From Stenotrophomonas sp. SAM-B (GTDB taxonomy: Bacteria; Pseudomonadota; Gammaproteobacteria; Xanthomonadales; Xanthomonadaceae), in the NCBI RefSeq assembly GCF_013387485.1, contig NZ_JABBXB010000017.1, positions 1-52,217 on the forward strand: a DNA stretch of 52,217 bases, read 5' to 3'. Positions 33,350 to 42,054 of this stretch are shown piece after piece. Position 1 is the stretch's first letter. Each line of letters starts with the position of its first letter. A program made the translations under genes and the position numbers. Below the pieces are notes generated by a model. The model did not search any database and was not told the origin of the DNA. It saw only the letters and a list, made by a program, of their open reading frames with translations.

Positions 33350-34009
33350 TATGATCTAAGTGTGATCGAGCAGCAGTGTGATCAGTTCCTTAAGAACGTA
33401 TCGGATCTGGCCACCTTCTACTTGGCCGCTGGAGCCAGTGGCAAGCTAATTGCTTCCCTGGAGCTTCCAGAAGGCTACGAGCTAGAGATGCGAATGAGCA
33501 ACGACTTCCCGCTCGTCGCGACCACGGTTCGTCAAGCCAATGACGTAACAGAGCTTTATCAGCGCGGTGAGTACGAAAGGCTGAATGCCTACCAAGCGAT
33601 GGTTGCTCTGTGCTCCCTATTCGAAGTGTTCATAGCGAAGCTCGGAGAGAGTCTCGGAGCTCGAGCGGGAAGCAGCATTCGAATCGTATCTGGGCGAAGA
33701 AAGGGTGTTCCGATCGAAATAAGGAATCAAACGCTGTGCATGGTGAGGGCAATTCACGAAAAGCACAGCATCGATTCGCAGCTGAACGGCGACACGGCTA
33801 TCTGTTGGATCTATAACTTCTTCCTGCTTCGCAACATTGTGGTTCACGAGGGGGGAAGACTTAGCGCCACCAAGCGCGAAAGGCTGGTCGCGAAATGGGC
33901 CGAGCACCCTCTGGACAAACGGCTCGTCGTCAACGGGAATCACATCGACGATATGGTCCACTACCTCCGTAGCCACGTGGGTTCTTTCCTGTACCAGTGT
34001 CGACCTTGA
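33341..34009 (+). CDS. HEPN-motif protein of unknown function
   Basis: This 222-residue, mostly helical protein starts at a GTG with GGAG just upstream; an in-frame stop at 33326 fixes this as the only good start. LLRNIVVHEGGRLS contains R164-N165-I-V-V-H169, the Rx4H motif of HEPN domains (often RNase toxins or defence effectors), at the end of a helical bundle (AYQAMVALCSLFEVFIAKLG, IEIRNQTLCMVRAIHEKH). Codon use is much less GC-rich than in neighbours, suggesting horizontal transfer. No antitoxin (such as a MNT nucleotidyltransferase) is adjacent. Assignment to HEPN rests on motif and helix pattern only. Confidence 0.55.
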   Translation: MGQYDLSVIEQQCDQFLKNVSDLATFYLAAGASGKLIASLELPEGYELEMRMSNDFPLVATTVRQANDVTELYQRGEYERLNAYQAMVALCSLFEVFIAKLGESLGARAGSSIRIVSGRRKGVPIEIRNQTLCMVRAIHEKHSIDSQLNGDTAICWIYNFFLLRNIVVHEGGRLSATKRERLVAKWAEHPLDKRLVVNGNHIDDMVHYLRSHVGSFLYQCRP

Positions 34010-34081
34010 CACGCCTTGAACTATCCGGCTGGAAGGGCAATCTCATGCCGATATCCCTAATAAGAGCCTGGAAACAACTGA

Positions 34082-34462
34082 GCAGCACACGTCTCCTATC
34101 CCAATGCCAACCGGGTTGCCATCGTCCACGCGCTCGGTGATGGCCTGGGGCTGGTCGATCTTGGCGACGCTTTCCGCGGGCCGCTGCGCAGCAAGGTGCC
34201 GGTGCTGTTCATCAGCGGCACGCTGGATGGGCGCACGCCGCCGGCCAACGCCGAGGCGCTGCGGCCGGGCTTCAGCGACAGCCGCACGCTGCGGGTGCGT
34301 GGTGCCAGTCACGACAATGAACTGTGGGTGGGGAACCCCGAGATCGCGGCGGGCATCGGCGACTTCCTGGCGGGGCGACCGGTGGGTGACAAGGCGTTGG
34401 ACGTAGCGGCACCGGTGTTTGCGCGGAGCAGGAGTGATCTGGTGGATCCGCGCGGTCGCTGA
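34082..34462 (+). pseudogene. 3' remnant of an alpha/beta hydrolase (peptidase S33-like)
   Basis: The frame is open from 34082 but has no start in a suitable place. It encodes YPNANRVAIVHALGDG, then KVPVLFISGTLDGRTPPANA (the catalytic Asp region) and RVRGASHDNELW (the catalytic His), the C-terminal part of TAP-like/S33 hydrolases. The nucleophile elbow and the whole N-terminal half are missing. GC-rich codon use returns here, so this is native DNA whose 5' part was removed when the AT-richer segment was inserted. Confidence 0.75.
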
Positions 34463-34562
34463 GGACGATCCGATGTCGTCCGTGTGTGCAGGTGCTGGGG
34501 ACCGGCCGAGGTGTATGGTTTCGGCTGGCTCCCGGCGCGCTGCGCCAACACAGGAGGACGCG

Positions 34563-34859
34563 ATGACCGATCCAGCGGTGGATTCCGTGCACGGCACCCC
34601 AAGGGATTACGGCGACACGCTGTACCGGGTGTATTTCGAAGTCGGGGAATCGGAGAACATCGCCCGCGATGCGATCACCACGTTCCTCGTTCAACGCGCC
34701 AGCGACAATCCTGCCTTCGATTTCGATGCCTCGCTCCTGCACGCGCGTCCGCACGGCTACGAAGTGGACCTGCCCATGCAGCTGATCCCCGAGGTGGTGC
34801 GTGCGCTGGCAGAGCAGAATGTGGCGGTGTACCAGGTGGTCAGGCTCGGTGGGGTATAG
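34563..34859 (+). CDS. Hypothetical protein, 98 residues
   Basis: This is a small soluble protein with no recognised family. It begins MTDPAVDSVHGTPRDYGDTL, then YRVYFEVGESENIARDAITT, and ends LPMQLIPEVVRALAEQNVAV plus YQVVRLGGV. The alternation of strands and helices suggests a compact alpha/beta fold such as ferredoxin-like. AGGAGGACG directly before the ATG is a strong ribosome binding site, which supports real translation. The last part (RALAEQNVAVYQVVR) resembles small stress-related regulators, but I would not assign a role. Confidence 0.65.
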   Translation: MTDPAVDSVHGTPRDYGDTLYRVYFEVGESENIARDAITTFLVQRASDNPAFDFDASLLHARPHGYEVDLPMQLIPEVVRALAEQNVAVYQVVRLGGV

Positions 34860-34979
34860 GGGCGCCGGCAGGCGAGTGGACGTCACATCCGTGCGCGTCT
34901 TGGCGCTATCCTTCCGCCACCTCCAGCCGCACCCTGCGCGCTGGCCTGACCGATGCACTCACCCTGGATAGAGGCAGCA

Positions 34980-35363
34980 ATGGCGGATCCTTATAACAGC
35001 GGTGGCCGCGCAGGCCCTGCAACCCGGCTCGATGATGCGATGGTGACCACGGCGATGGAGCTGCCCGGGTTCCGCGTTGTGCGCAGCCTGGGCGTGGTGC
35101 GTGGCATCACCGTGCGTTCGCGTTCCATCGTGGGCAACTTCCTCGGCGGGCTGCAGACCATTTTCGGCGGCAACATCACCATCTACACGCAGCTGTGCGA
35201 GCAGGCGCGCGAAGAGACCTACCGGGACATGTCCAACCATGCGCGGCTGCTCGGCGCCAACGCGATCATCGCGATGCGCTATGACGCCACCGACGTGATG
35301 ACCGGCCTGACCGAAGTGCTGTGCTACGGCACGGCAGTGATCGTCGAGCCCACGCACGTCTAG
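34980..35363 (+). CDS. YbjQ family (UPF0145) protein
   Basis: This 127-residue protein is of the YbjQ/UPF0145 type. The core [20 protein letters not shown], a segment [20 protein letters not shown], and [20 protein letters not shown] match the family, which forms ring-like oligomers of unknown function (sometimes called heavy-metal-binding). The N-terminal ~20 residues are extra. The start could instead be the internal [11 protein letters not shown] at 35040. It is a single gene, with an intergenic gap of 86 bp before the SDR. Confidence 0.85.
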   Translation: MADPYNSGGRAGPATRLDDAMVTTAMELPGFRVVRSLGVVRGITVRSRSIVGNFLGGLQTIFGGNITIYTQLCEQAREETYRDMSNHARLLGANAIIAMRYDATDVMTGLTEVLCYGTAVIVEPTHV

Positions 35364-35449
35364 GGATCCCGCGTGCGATACGCCCTGCGTATCGCAGCAA
35401 GCTCTCATCGGTATTGGCATCCGCGCGGCCCAGGGCGGATGCTGTCCGC

Positions 35450-36328
35450 ATGACGATCAACGACACACTTTCTTTCGCCGGGCAGGTCGCCCTGGTCACC
35501 GGCGCCGCGGGTGGCCTCGGCTTCGCTTACAGCCGGTTGCTGGCGCAGCGCGGCGCACACGTGGTGATGCAGGACGTGGGCGCCACGCTGGACGGTACCG
35601 GCCGTGATCGGCAGCGTATCGATCACGCTGTTGCGCGTCTGCGTGCAGAGGGGCTCTCTGTCGAGGCCAGCCACCATGACATCCATTCCCGCTCCCCGGC
35701 CGCCGCACTGGTCGCCGATATCCTGCAGCGGCATGGCCGCCTGGACGTGATCCTGCACAACGCGGGCTGGGTCGAATACCAGCGGATCGATGCGGTGGAC
35801 GAGGATCGTTTCGACCACATGATGGCGGTCGCGGCCAAGGCGCCGTTGTGGCTCGCCCAGGCCGCGTGGCCGGCGATGCAGGCGCAGGGGCATGGCCGCA
35901 TCGTGCTGACCACCTCCGACCGCGCGCTGTATCCGCAGTACGTGCAGCACGGGCTGGCGGCCTACGCGGCAGCGAAGTCGGCCGCGGTCGGCATCGTCAA
36001 TGTGCTGGCTGCCGAAGGCGCCGCGCATGGGATCGTGGTCAACGCGGTTTCGCCCGTGGCCAAGACCCGTATGTGGGGCGTGGAAGGCGAGCCGGATGAG
36101 CTGCACCCGGAGGCCGTGGCGCCGGGCGTCGTGTTCCTGGCCTCGCGCGCCTGCATCGAGGGCGGCTGGATCCTGCGCGCCAGCAACGGCCAGTTCCATG
36201 CCACGCGGCTGAGCGAGGCCGAGGGCGTGCGCTATCCGCGTGATCTGCGGGCCGTAGTGACCGGTAACATCGAGGCGGTCGCCAGGCAGTGGCCGCAGAT
36301 CGCCAAGGCGGCAGTCGAACCACGCTGA
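35450..36328 (+). CDS. Short-chain dehydrogenase/reductase
   Basis: The 292-residue product is a classical SDR. TGAAGGLG (residues 17-24) binds the cofactor and HNAGW the structural motif; the catalytic residues are S156 (TTSDRALYP), Y172 and K176 (AYAAAKSAA). An acidic residue at the end of strand 2 (MQDVG) favours NAD over NADP. SDRs with an extended C-terminus like this (about 60 residues after VSPVAKTRM) resemble the SDR domain of peroxisomal multifunctional enzyme type 2. Its substrate is unknown. It converges on the TIM-barrel gene. Confidence 0.87.
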   Translation: MTINDTLSFAGQVALVTGAAGGLGFAYSRLLAQRGAHVVMQDVGATLDGTGRDRQRIDHAVARLRAEGLSVEASHHDIHSRSPAAALVADILQRHGRLDVILHNAGWVEYQRIDAVDEDRFDHMMAVAAKAPLWLAQAAWPAMQAQGHGRIVLTTSDRALYPQYVQHGLAAYAAAKSAAVGIVNVLAAEGAAHGIVVNAVSPVAKTRMWGVEGEPDELHPEAVAPGVVFLASRACIEGGWILRASNGQFHATRLSEAEGVRYPRDLRAVVTGNIEAVARQWPQIAKAAVEPR

Positions 36329-36401
36329 CACCCGCACACGTCCTGACGTCCTACGCGTGCCGGATTTCCCGACACGGCCCGCGGGTGGCAGCCGTCGAGC
36401 C

Positions 36402-37214
36402 TCAGCGCGTCAGCACGGCCTCCAGCGCTGCCATGGCCTCGCGCGCCACCGCATGTGGATCACGGGCCTTCAGCGCGTCGTTGAACACCTCCAGCCCGAT
36501 CGGCCCGCTGTAACCCATCGCGGCCAGCGCATCGATCAGCGTCTCCAGCGGCCAGAGGCCATCGCCCGGCAGGCAGCGGTGATGCCGCGCCTGCGTGGTG
36601 ACCTGGCCGGGCAGTGGCTGGGTCAGCACGTCCGACAGCTGCACCAGCGCGATGCGCTCCACCGGCACGTGGCGCAGATCGTCGGCGGTGCGCCCGGCGG
36701 CGAACAGGTGGAAGGCATCGACCACGATGTCCAGGTTCGGCGCGCCGACCTGCTCGATCTGCTGCCACGTCGAGGGCAGGGTGGAATGCAGGCGGCTCCA
36801 GGCCATGCCTTCGTAGGCGATGCGCAGTCCACGTTCGGCGGCACGCGCGCACAGCCAGCGCAGATCATCGGTGACGCGGTCGGGCACGTAGTCGGTCGCG
36901 GTGCAGGCGGGGACCAGCACCGTGCCTGCGCCCATGTCGTGCGCCAGCGCGAGCAATGACAGTGCCTCTGCACGCTTGCCCTCGCGGGTGGCAGCCGAAG
37001 CGCCATCAAAATCCAGCAGCACCTGCACGTCGGTGAGCTGCAGGCCGGTGCGCGTCAGGGTTGCACGCACGTCGGCGACGGATGAGGACTCGACATCCTC
37101 ACGCCACAGCTCGACCTGTGCGAATCCTGCCGCGGCGGCGGCATCGAGTTTCCCGTCCGTGTCGCCGCCAAGCAGGATGGTGTTGAGGAAGCGGGGGCCA
37201 GGTAGTCGTGTCAT
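36402..37214 (-). CDS. Sugar phosphate isomerase/epimerase-like TIM barrel (dehydroshikimate-dehydratase-like)
   Basis: The 270-residue protein is an AP endonuclease 2-type TIM barrel. Metal ligands are likely in RIAYEGMAWSRLHST (Glu), IVVDAFHLFAAG (Asp/His), LVQLSDVL and GPIGLEVFND (Glu). The segment QARHHRCLPGDG near the C-terminus resembles the RHHRLFPGEG motif of 3-dehydroshikimate dehydratase (QuiC/AsbF-type). A role in dehydroshikimate or other cyclic polyol catabolism is therefore possible but not shown. It is near a LysR gene on the same strand, from which 48 bp separate it. Confidence 0.75.
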   Translation of the reverse strand: MTRLPGPRFLNTILLGGDTDGKLDAAAAAGFAQVELWREDVESSSVADVRATLTRTGLQLTDVQVLLDFDGASAATREGKRAEALSLLALAHDMGAGTVLVPACTATDYVPDRVTDDLRWLCARAAERGLRIAYEGMAWSRLHSTLPSTWQQIEQVGAPNLDIVVDAFHLFAAGRTADDLRHVPVERIALVQLSDVLTQPLPGQVTTQARHHRCLPGDGLWPLETLIDALAAMGYSGPIGLEVFNDALKARDPHAVAREAMAALEAVLTR

Positions 37215-37262
37215 CGGGCGGAGCCTTTACGCGAAGTCGATCTCGCGCTCCATGCTATTGGC

Positions 37263-38162
37263 TCAGTGCGGCGCGGCAGTGAACAAATGCGCGGTCATGT
37301 AGTCGATAAACACGCGCAGCCGCGCACTGGGCTGTCGATTGCCCGGCCACAGCAGCGAAAACTGGCCGGATTGACGCGGCCAGTCAGGCAGCAGTTCCTG
37401 CAGGCGGCCATCGGCCAGCGCCTCGGCGGCCAGGAAGTCGGGCATCCAAGCCACGCCCATGCCGCCTATCGCCGCGGCCAGCAGTGCTTCCATGTTGTTG
37501 CAGGTCATCACCGTGGCCAGCTCGGCACCGGCATCGCTCTCGTGGCCGGGCAACGCCCAGGCCTGCAGCTTGCCGGTGGTGGGAAAGCGGAAGCGCACCG
37601 CCGGGTGCACGGCCAAGTCGGCCAACGTGCCGGGCTGGCCGTGCAGTTGCAGGTGCGCGGGTGAGGCGCACAGTAAGAAGCGGAAACTGCCCAGGCGGCG
37701 CACCATCAGGCTGGAATCGGCCAGGTCGCCGCTGCGGATCACCACGTCCAGGCCTTCGCTGACGACATCGACCAGGCGGTCGTTGAAGTCCAGCTCCAGC
37801 TGGACATCCGGGTAGCGTTGCTGGAAGGCCGGCAGCGCCGGCAGCAGGAAGCGGTAGCCGATGGTGGGCAGGCCTATCCGCAGCAGCCCGCGTGGGGCCT
37901 GCACGCGCTGGGCCAGTTCGGCCTGCGCTTCGGCCAACTCCTCCAGTGCGCGCCGGCAACGCTGTAGCAGCAGCTCGCCTTCCTCGGTGAGATGGACACG
38001 GCGGGTGGTGCGTTGGAACAGGCGCACGCCCAGTTCTTTCTCCAGCCGCGCGATGCGCTTGCCGATGGTGGAAGCAGACAGCCCCAAGCTGCGCGCTGCG
38101 CCTACGAAGCTGGAGGTTTCGGCGGTACGGACGAAGGCGAGTAGAGCGGTGATCGAATCCAT
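37263..38162 (-). CDS. LysR-family transcriptional regulator
   Basis: The 299-residue regulator has the winged HTH at residues 1-60 (MDSITALLAFVRTAETSSFV, LGLSASTIGKRIARLEKELG, LFQRTTRRVHLTEEG) and a periplasmic-binding-like effector domain from about 90. Start at MDSITALL matches the family N-terminus; 17 upstream codons were rejected. It is divergent from an MFS transporter gene with an 81-bp gap containing a dyad, so it probably regulates that transporter and itself. The effector is unknown. Confidence 0.9.
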   Translation of the reverse strand: MDSITALLAFVRTAETSSFVGAARSLGLSASTIGKRIARLEKELGVRLFQRTTRRVHLTEEGELLLQRCRRALEELAEAQAELAQRVQAPRGLLRIGLPTIGYRFLLPALPAFQQRYPDVQLELDFNDRLVDVVSEGLDVVIRSGDLADSSLMVRRLGSFRFLLCASPAHLQLHGQPGTLADLAVHPAVRFRFPTTGKLQAWALPGHESDAGAELATVMTCNNMEALLAAAIGGMGVAWMPDFLAAEALADGRLQELLPDWPRQSGQFSLLWPGNRQPSARLRVFIDYMTAHLFTAAPH

Positions 38163-38170
38163 GTACGGAT

Positions 38171-38195
38171 GATTGCGGAATAAGTGTCCGTAATC
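38171..38195. promoter_or_regulatory. Putative LysR operator in the divergent LysR-MFS intergenic region
   Basis: GATTGCGGA (38171-38179), 7-bp spacer, TCCGTAATC (38187-38195): arms match at 8 of 9 positions. The size and AT-type ends fit the interrupted dyads bound by LysR proteins. It lies 9 bp before the LysR start on the opposite strand. Confidence 0.5.
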
Positions 38196-38243
38196 AAACG
38201 ACAGTGAGGGCATTTATCCGCGATAGCGGCATCTATATCGTCA

Positions 38244-39791
38244 ATGCCCGTTCCTGTCGGTATCCCCATGTCTGCGTCCTCTCTTGTCCTCCTGCCGCGC
38301 GACCCGCGCCTGGGTCTGCTGTCGGTCTGCCTGGCCGCGCTGGCTCTGCCGCTGTCGTTCTCCGCCGGTGCAGTCGCGGTGCCAGCACTGGCCAACCAGC
38401 TGCACGGCGGCCCCGTTGCGCTGGCGTGGGTGACCAACGCCTTCATGCTCACCTTTGGCAGCCTGCTGTTGGCTGCTGGCGGGCTGGCCGACCGCTTTGG
38501 GCGGCGGCGTCTATTCCTTGGCGGTAGCGGTGCCTTCGTGCTGGCCACGTTGGCAGTCTGTCTGGCACCGGACCTGCTGTGGCTGGACCTGGCCCGCGGC
38601 GCGCAGGGCGTGGCCGCGGCGGCGGCGCTGGCGGCGGGCAGCGCGGCACTGGCGCAAGGCTTCGACGGTCACGCACGCATCCGGGTGTTCGCGCTACTTG
38701 GCACCGTGTTCGGCGCGGGATTGGCGCTGGGGCCGTTGCTGGCCGGGCTGCTGTTGCAGGCGCTGGGCTGGCGCAGCGTGTTCGCCGGCGGTGGCGCGCT
38801 GGCCCTGGCGGCGCTACTACTGGGCTGGCGCCACCTGGATGAGAGCCGCGGCCAGCATGCGCGGCTGGACGTGGCCGGGATGCTTTGTTTCAGCCTGATG
38901 CTGGCGGCGTTGACCGTGGCCCTGCTGCTGTCGGCGGAGCACGGAATGGGCACCGCCTGGGTGCGTTGCGCATTCTGCGCGGCGGGGCTGTTGCTGCTGG
39001 CCTTCGTGCAGATCGAACGCCGCCAGCGGCAGCCGCTGCTGGATCTGTCGTTGTTCACGCAGCGTGACTTTGTCGGCGTGCAACTGCTGCCGGTGGCAAC
39101 CTGCCTGGGCTACGTGGTGCTGCTGGTGATCCTGCCGCTGCACCTTCTCGGCGTGCAGCGGCAGTCACCTGCGCAGGTGGGCGTGCAGATGTTCGCGCTG
39201 TCCGCGCCGATGTTGGTGCTGCCACTGCTGGCGGCGGGCTGGGCGCAGCGCGTGGGCGCGGCACGGTTGTGTGCGTCCGGCCTGCTGGTCTGCGCGTCGG
39301 GTTTGTACGCCTTGTCCCAGCGCGTGCTGCATGCGCCGCCCACGCAGTGGTGGCCGGCGCTGCTGTTGATTGGCGCAGGCACGGCGTTGCCTTGGGGGCT
39401 GATGGATGGGCTCTCGGTCAGTGTTGTGCCGGTCCAGCGCGCCGGCATGGCGGCAGGCATTTTCGGCACGGTACGGGTGGCCGGCGAGGGCATCGCGCTG
39501 GCGGCGGTGACGGCCGTGCTGGCGATGCTGGTGACCCATCGGCTGGCGGTGACCAGCGGCCTGCCGACGGCATCGCTGACAGGTACCGGTGCCTACCTGG
39601 CCACCGGAGCGCTGGCGCAGGCCGCGGCCGGGGTGCCGGATCTTTCAATGGCGTTGCTGCGACAGGCCAGCAGCGAGGCGCTGGCCGGGCTGCTGCGCGG
39701 GCTGTGCGGGCTGACCGTGGGCAGTGCCGTGCTGGTGCAGGCACTGCTGGGCCGTGCACCCCCGCCGGCGCGGGTCAGAGCCGATAGCTGA
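38244..39791 (+). CDS. MFS transporter, DHA2 (14-helix drug efflux) type
   Basis: This 515-residue inner-membrane protein has about 14 hydrophobic helices. LADRFGRRRLFLGGSGAF is motif A between helices 2 and 3, WVTNAFMLTFGSLLLAAG motif D1-like, and GPLLAGLLLQALGWRSVF the antiporter motif C region, all typical of EmrB/QacA-type proton antiporters. The start could be 38244 or MSASS at 38268. It is controlled in all likelihood by the divergent LysR gene. Substrate unknown. Confidence 0.85.
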   Translation: MPVPVGIPMSASSLVLLPRDPRLGLLSVCLAALALPLSFSAGAVAVPALANQLHGGPVALAWVTNAFMLTFGSLLLAAGGLADRFGRRRLFLGGSGAFVLATLAVCLAPDLLWLDLARGAQGVAAAAALAAGSAALAQGFDGHARIRVFALLGTVFGAGLALGPLLAGLLLQALGWRSVFAGGGALALAALLLGWRHLDESRGQHARLDVAGMLCFSLMLAALTVALLLSAEHGMGTAWVRCAFCAAGLLLLAFVQIERRQRQPLLDLSLFTQRDFVGVQLLPVATCLGYVVLLVILPLHLLGVQRQSPAQVGVQMFALSAPMLVLPLLAAGWAQRVGAARLCASGLLVCASGLYALSQRVLHAPPTQWWPALLLIGAGTALPWGLMDGLSVSVVPVQRAGMAAGIFGTVRVAGEGIALAAVTAVLAMLVTHRLAVTSGLPTASLTGTGAYLATGALAQAAAGVPDLSMALLRQASSEALAGLLRGLCGLTVGSAVLVQALLGRAPPPARVRADS

Positions 39792-39830
39792 CGGTGCGTG
39801 GCTGCTGTGCGGCGCGTGCAGGGTGACCGC

Positions 39831-41201
39831 TCAAAGAAGCCCGTCGGCCGCGGCGCGGATGCTCAACCAGGCACCGCCGCCAGGGGCGCTGCCGGCGCGC
39901 AAGCGGAAACCGTGGAGCCCGGCGATCGCGGCCACGATCGACAGGCCCAGGCCGAAGCCGCTGCCTTGCGCAGCGTCGCTGCTGCCGCGGAAGAACCGCT
40001 GGTAAATCAAGCTGCGCTCCTCTGGCGGTATGCCCGGGCCGTTGTCGATGACGTCGATGCGTACTGCGCCGTCATCATCCAGTGCGCGCAACAGCACCTG
40101 CCCGTGTTCGGGGGCGAAGTGCAGCGCGTTGGACAACAGGTTGGCCAGGGCTTCGAACAGCAGCTCACGATCGCCACTGATCATGCTGATCCCCGGGACA
40201 ACCCGCAGCGTGAACTGCTGCTGTTTTTCCTCCGCCAGCGGCAGGTAGAACTGGTGTAGTTCCTGCAGCAGATCGGTCACGTCGATCTGCACGAAGGCCG
40301 AACGGCGCTGGTGGCTTTCCAGTTCCGATACGCGCAGCAGTGCGGAAAAACGCGCCATCAACATATCGGTTTCGGTCAGCGCCTTGTCCAGCTGCGCGGC
40401 GCGCGGATCGTCCTCCTCCAGCCCGACACGGGTGCGGTAGAGATGCGCGCGCAGGCGGGTGAGCGGAGTCCGCAGATCGTGCGCGATGCTGTCGCACACG
40501 CCCTTGACCTCGGTCATCAGCTGCTCGATGCGTTCGAGCATGGCATTGACGATGCTCGAGAGACGGTCGATCTCATCCGGACGGCCGGAGATGGGCAGGC
40601 GCTGGCCGAGATCGCCGGCGATGATGCGGTTGGTCGCGGCCTCGATCTCCTGGATCCGTCTGAGCGGCCGCCGGCGCAGGATGTGCCAGCCGGCCAGGCC
40701 GGGAAGGACGGTCAACGAGACGCCCCACAGCAGCGCATCGAGGATGATGCTGTTGACCGCCGTCAGCTTGCCGCTCTGGCGCACGAACACCAGCAGGCGG
40801 CCGTCCTGGGTTTCCACGCCGAGCGCGCGCCCGGGCGCCTTGATCGGCCCACTGCGCAGGGACCAGCGTTCCACCGCCTGCGCGTGCCCGTCGATGCGCA
40901 GCCCATCGGGAATCGCCAGCAGGGGGCCGGACAGCGGCTGCCCGTTGCGGCTGAAGATGCCGTAGGCATACGCCCCGTGCAGGTCGTAGCGCAGGCTGTC
41001 GCGCAGCGCATCGTCCAGCGCCTGCCCCTCGAACTTCTCGAACAGGTGCGCGCGCTGCTGCAGGCCGGATTCGGCGAGGTCGTTGAGGTAGTCCGAGACG
41101 CGCCAGTACATCACTCCCAGCAGTACGCTGGACCAGGCGACGAACAGCACGCAGTACAGCCCGAGCAGCCGGCTGCTGGACGAGCGCCAGTGATCAGACA
41201 T
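39831..41201 (-). CDS. Sensor histidine kinase (OmpR-type partner)
   Basis: The 456-residue sensor has two membrane helices (about 12-34 and 152-176) enclosing a periplasmic domain of about 115 residues. A HAMP segment (RIQEIEAATNRIIAGDLGQR) is followed by the phospho-acceptor H241 in DSIAHDLRTPLTRLR. The ATPase part has N (LANLLSNALHFAP), G1 (VIDNGPGIPPEE) and G2 (GSGFGLGLSIV) boxes. Start at MSDHWRSS overlaps the response-regulator stop by 8 bp. It probably senses an envelope or drug signal and controls the divergent RND pump. In layout the pair recalls SmeRySy-SmeYZ of S. maltophilia. Confidence 0.9.
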   Translation of the reverse strand: MSDHWRSSSSRLLGLYCVLFVAWSSVLLGVMYWRVSDYLNDLAESGLQQRAHLFEKFEGQALDDALRDSLRYDLHGAYAYGIFSRNGQPLSGPLLAIPDGLRIDGHAQAVERWSLRSGPIKAPGRALGVETQDGRLLVFVRQSGKLTAVNSIILDALLWGVSLTVLPGLAGWHILRRRPLRRIQEIEAATNRIIAGDLGQRLPISGRPDEIDRLSSIVNAMLERIEQLMTEVKGVCDSIAHDLRTPLTRLRAHLYRTRVGLEEDDPRAAQLDKALTETDMLMARFSALLRVSELESHQRRSAFVQIDVTDLLQELHQFYLPLAEEKQQQFTLRVVPGISMISGDRELLFEALANLLSNALHFAPEHGQVLLRALDDDGAVRIDVIDNGPGIPPEERSLIYQRFFRGSSDAAQGSGFGLGLSIVAAIAGLHGFRLRAGSAPGGGAWLSIRAAADGLL

Positions 41202-41877
41202 GGTCGTCCAGGACATACCCGGTGCCCCGCACGGTGCGGATCGGCTGGTGGCGCCCGGGCTGGTCGATGCGCTTGCGCAGGCGGCCGATGTGGACGTCGA
41301 TCAGGTTGGTGCCGGGGTCGAAGTGGTAGCCCCACACGTCCTGGAACAGCATGGTGCGGGTGACCACCTGGCCGGCGTTGCGGACGAGGAATTCCAGCAG
41401 CTTGAACTCGGTGGGCAGCAGCGCGATCTCCTCGCCGGCACGGCGCGCGGTGCGGGTCATCAGGTCCAGTTCCAGGTCGCCGGCGCGCAGCTGGTTCTCC
41501 GCCACGGCGGGCTGGCCGTGGCGACGGATCAGCACCTCCACGCGGGCCGCCATTTCATCGGAGGCGAACGGTTTGGTCAGGTAGTCATCGCCGCCGGCGC
41601 GCAGGCCACGCACCCGCTCGTCCACGTCCGACAACGCGCTGATCATCAGCACCGGCGTGGTGATGCCCTGGCGGCGCAGCGCGGTGACCAGGGCCAGGCC
41701 GTCGATCCCGGGCAGCATGCGGTCCAGGGTGATCACCGCGTAGTCGCCGCGGCAGGCCATCGCCAGGCCGTCCTCGCCGTTGCCCACCCGGTCCACCTCG
41801 AAGCCGTGGCTGCGCAGTTCCGTGGCGATTTCCTCGGCGGTGACGAGGTCGTCCTCGATGGTGAGTACGCGCGGCAT
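41194..41877 (-). CDS. OmpR/PhoB-type response regulator
   Basis: The 227-residue regulator has a receiver domain with D9-D10, phosphorylation site D52 (ITLDRMLPGIDG) and Lys in DDYLTKPFAS. The winged-helix DNA-binding domain follows (LLPTEFKLLEFLVRNAGQVV, VWGYHFDPGTNLIDVHIGRL, VRGTGYVL). Start at MPRVLTIEDD. It is encoded first in the two-component operon and is divergent from the RND adaptor gene over a 177-bp region. That region contains TATATT (41994-41999) with a poor -35 for the pump, fitting activator control. Confidence 0.92.
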   Translation of the reverse strand: MPRVLTIEDDLVTAEEIATELRSHGFEVDRVGNGEDGLAMACRGDYAVITLDRMLPGIDGLALVTALRRQGITTPVLMISALSDVDERVRGLRAGGDDYLTKPFASDEMAARVEVLIRRHGQPAVAENQLRAGDLELDLMTRTARRAGEEIALLPTEFKLLEFLVRNAGQVVTRTMLFQDVWGYHFDPGTNLIDVHIGRLRKRIDQPGRHQPIRTVRGTGYVLDDHV

Positions 41878-42054
41878 GGGCCACTTTGACAATGGGGACC
41901 GGTGCATCGTCGCAACCCCCCGGAGCGACTGCAAATGAAAAATGTTTCATGCGGTTTTCGCCGGATCGTCCCCCCGGTTCTCCTATATTCGCCTCGAGCA
42001 GTGGCCCTGCCGCCCGGGCTGCGTGCCCCGTTCACGCCTGGAATACCGTCCCCC

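Noticed and set aside
33103..33354. Plus-strand 83-codon frame upstream of the HEPN gene
   Set aside because: No family resemblance, poor start region, and overlap with the HEPN start; likely chance.
39792..39830. Terminator between the convergent MFS and sensor kinase genes
   Set aside because: Only 39 bp and no stem followed by T-run was seen.
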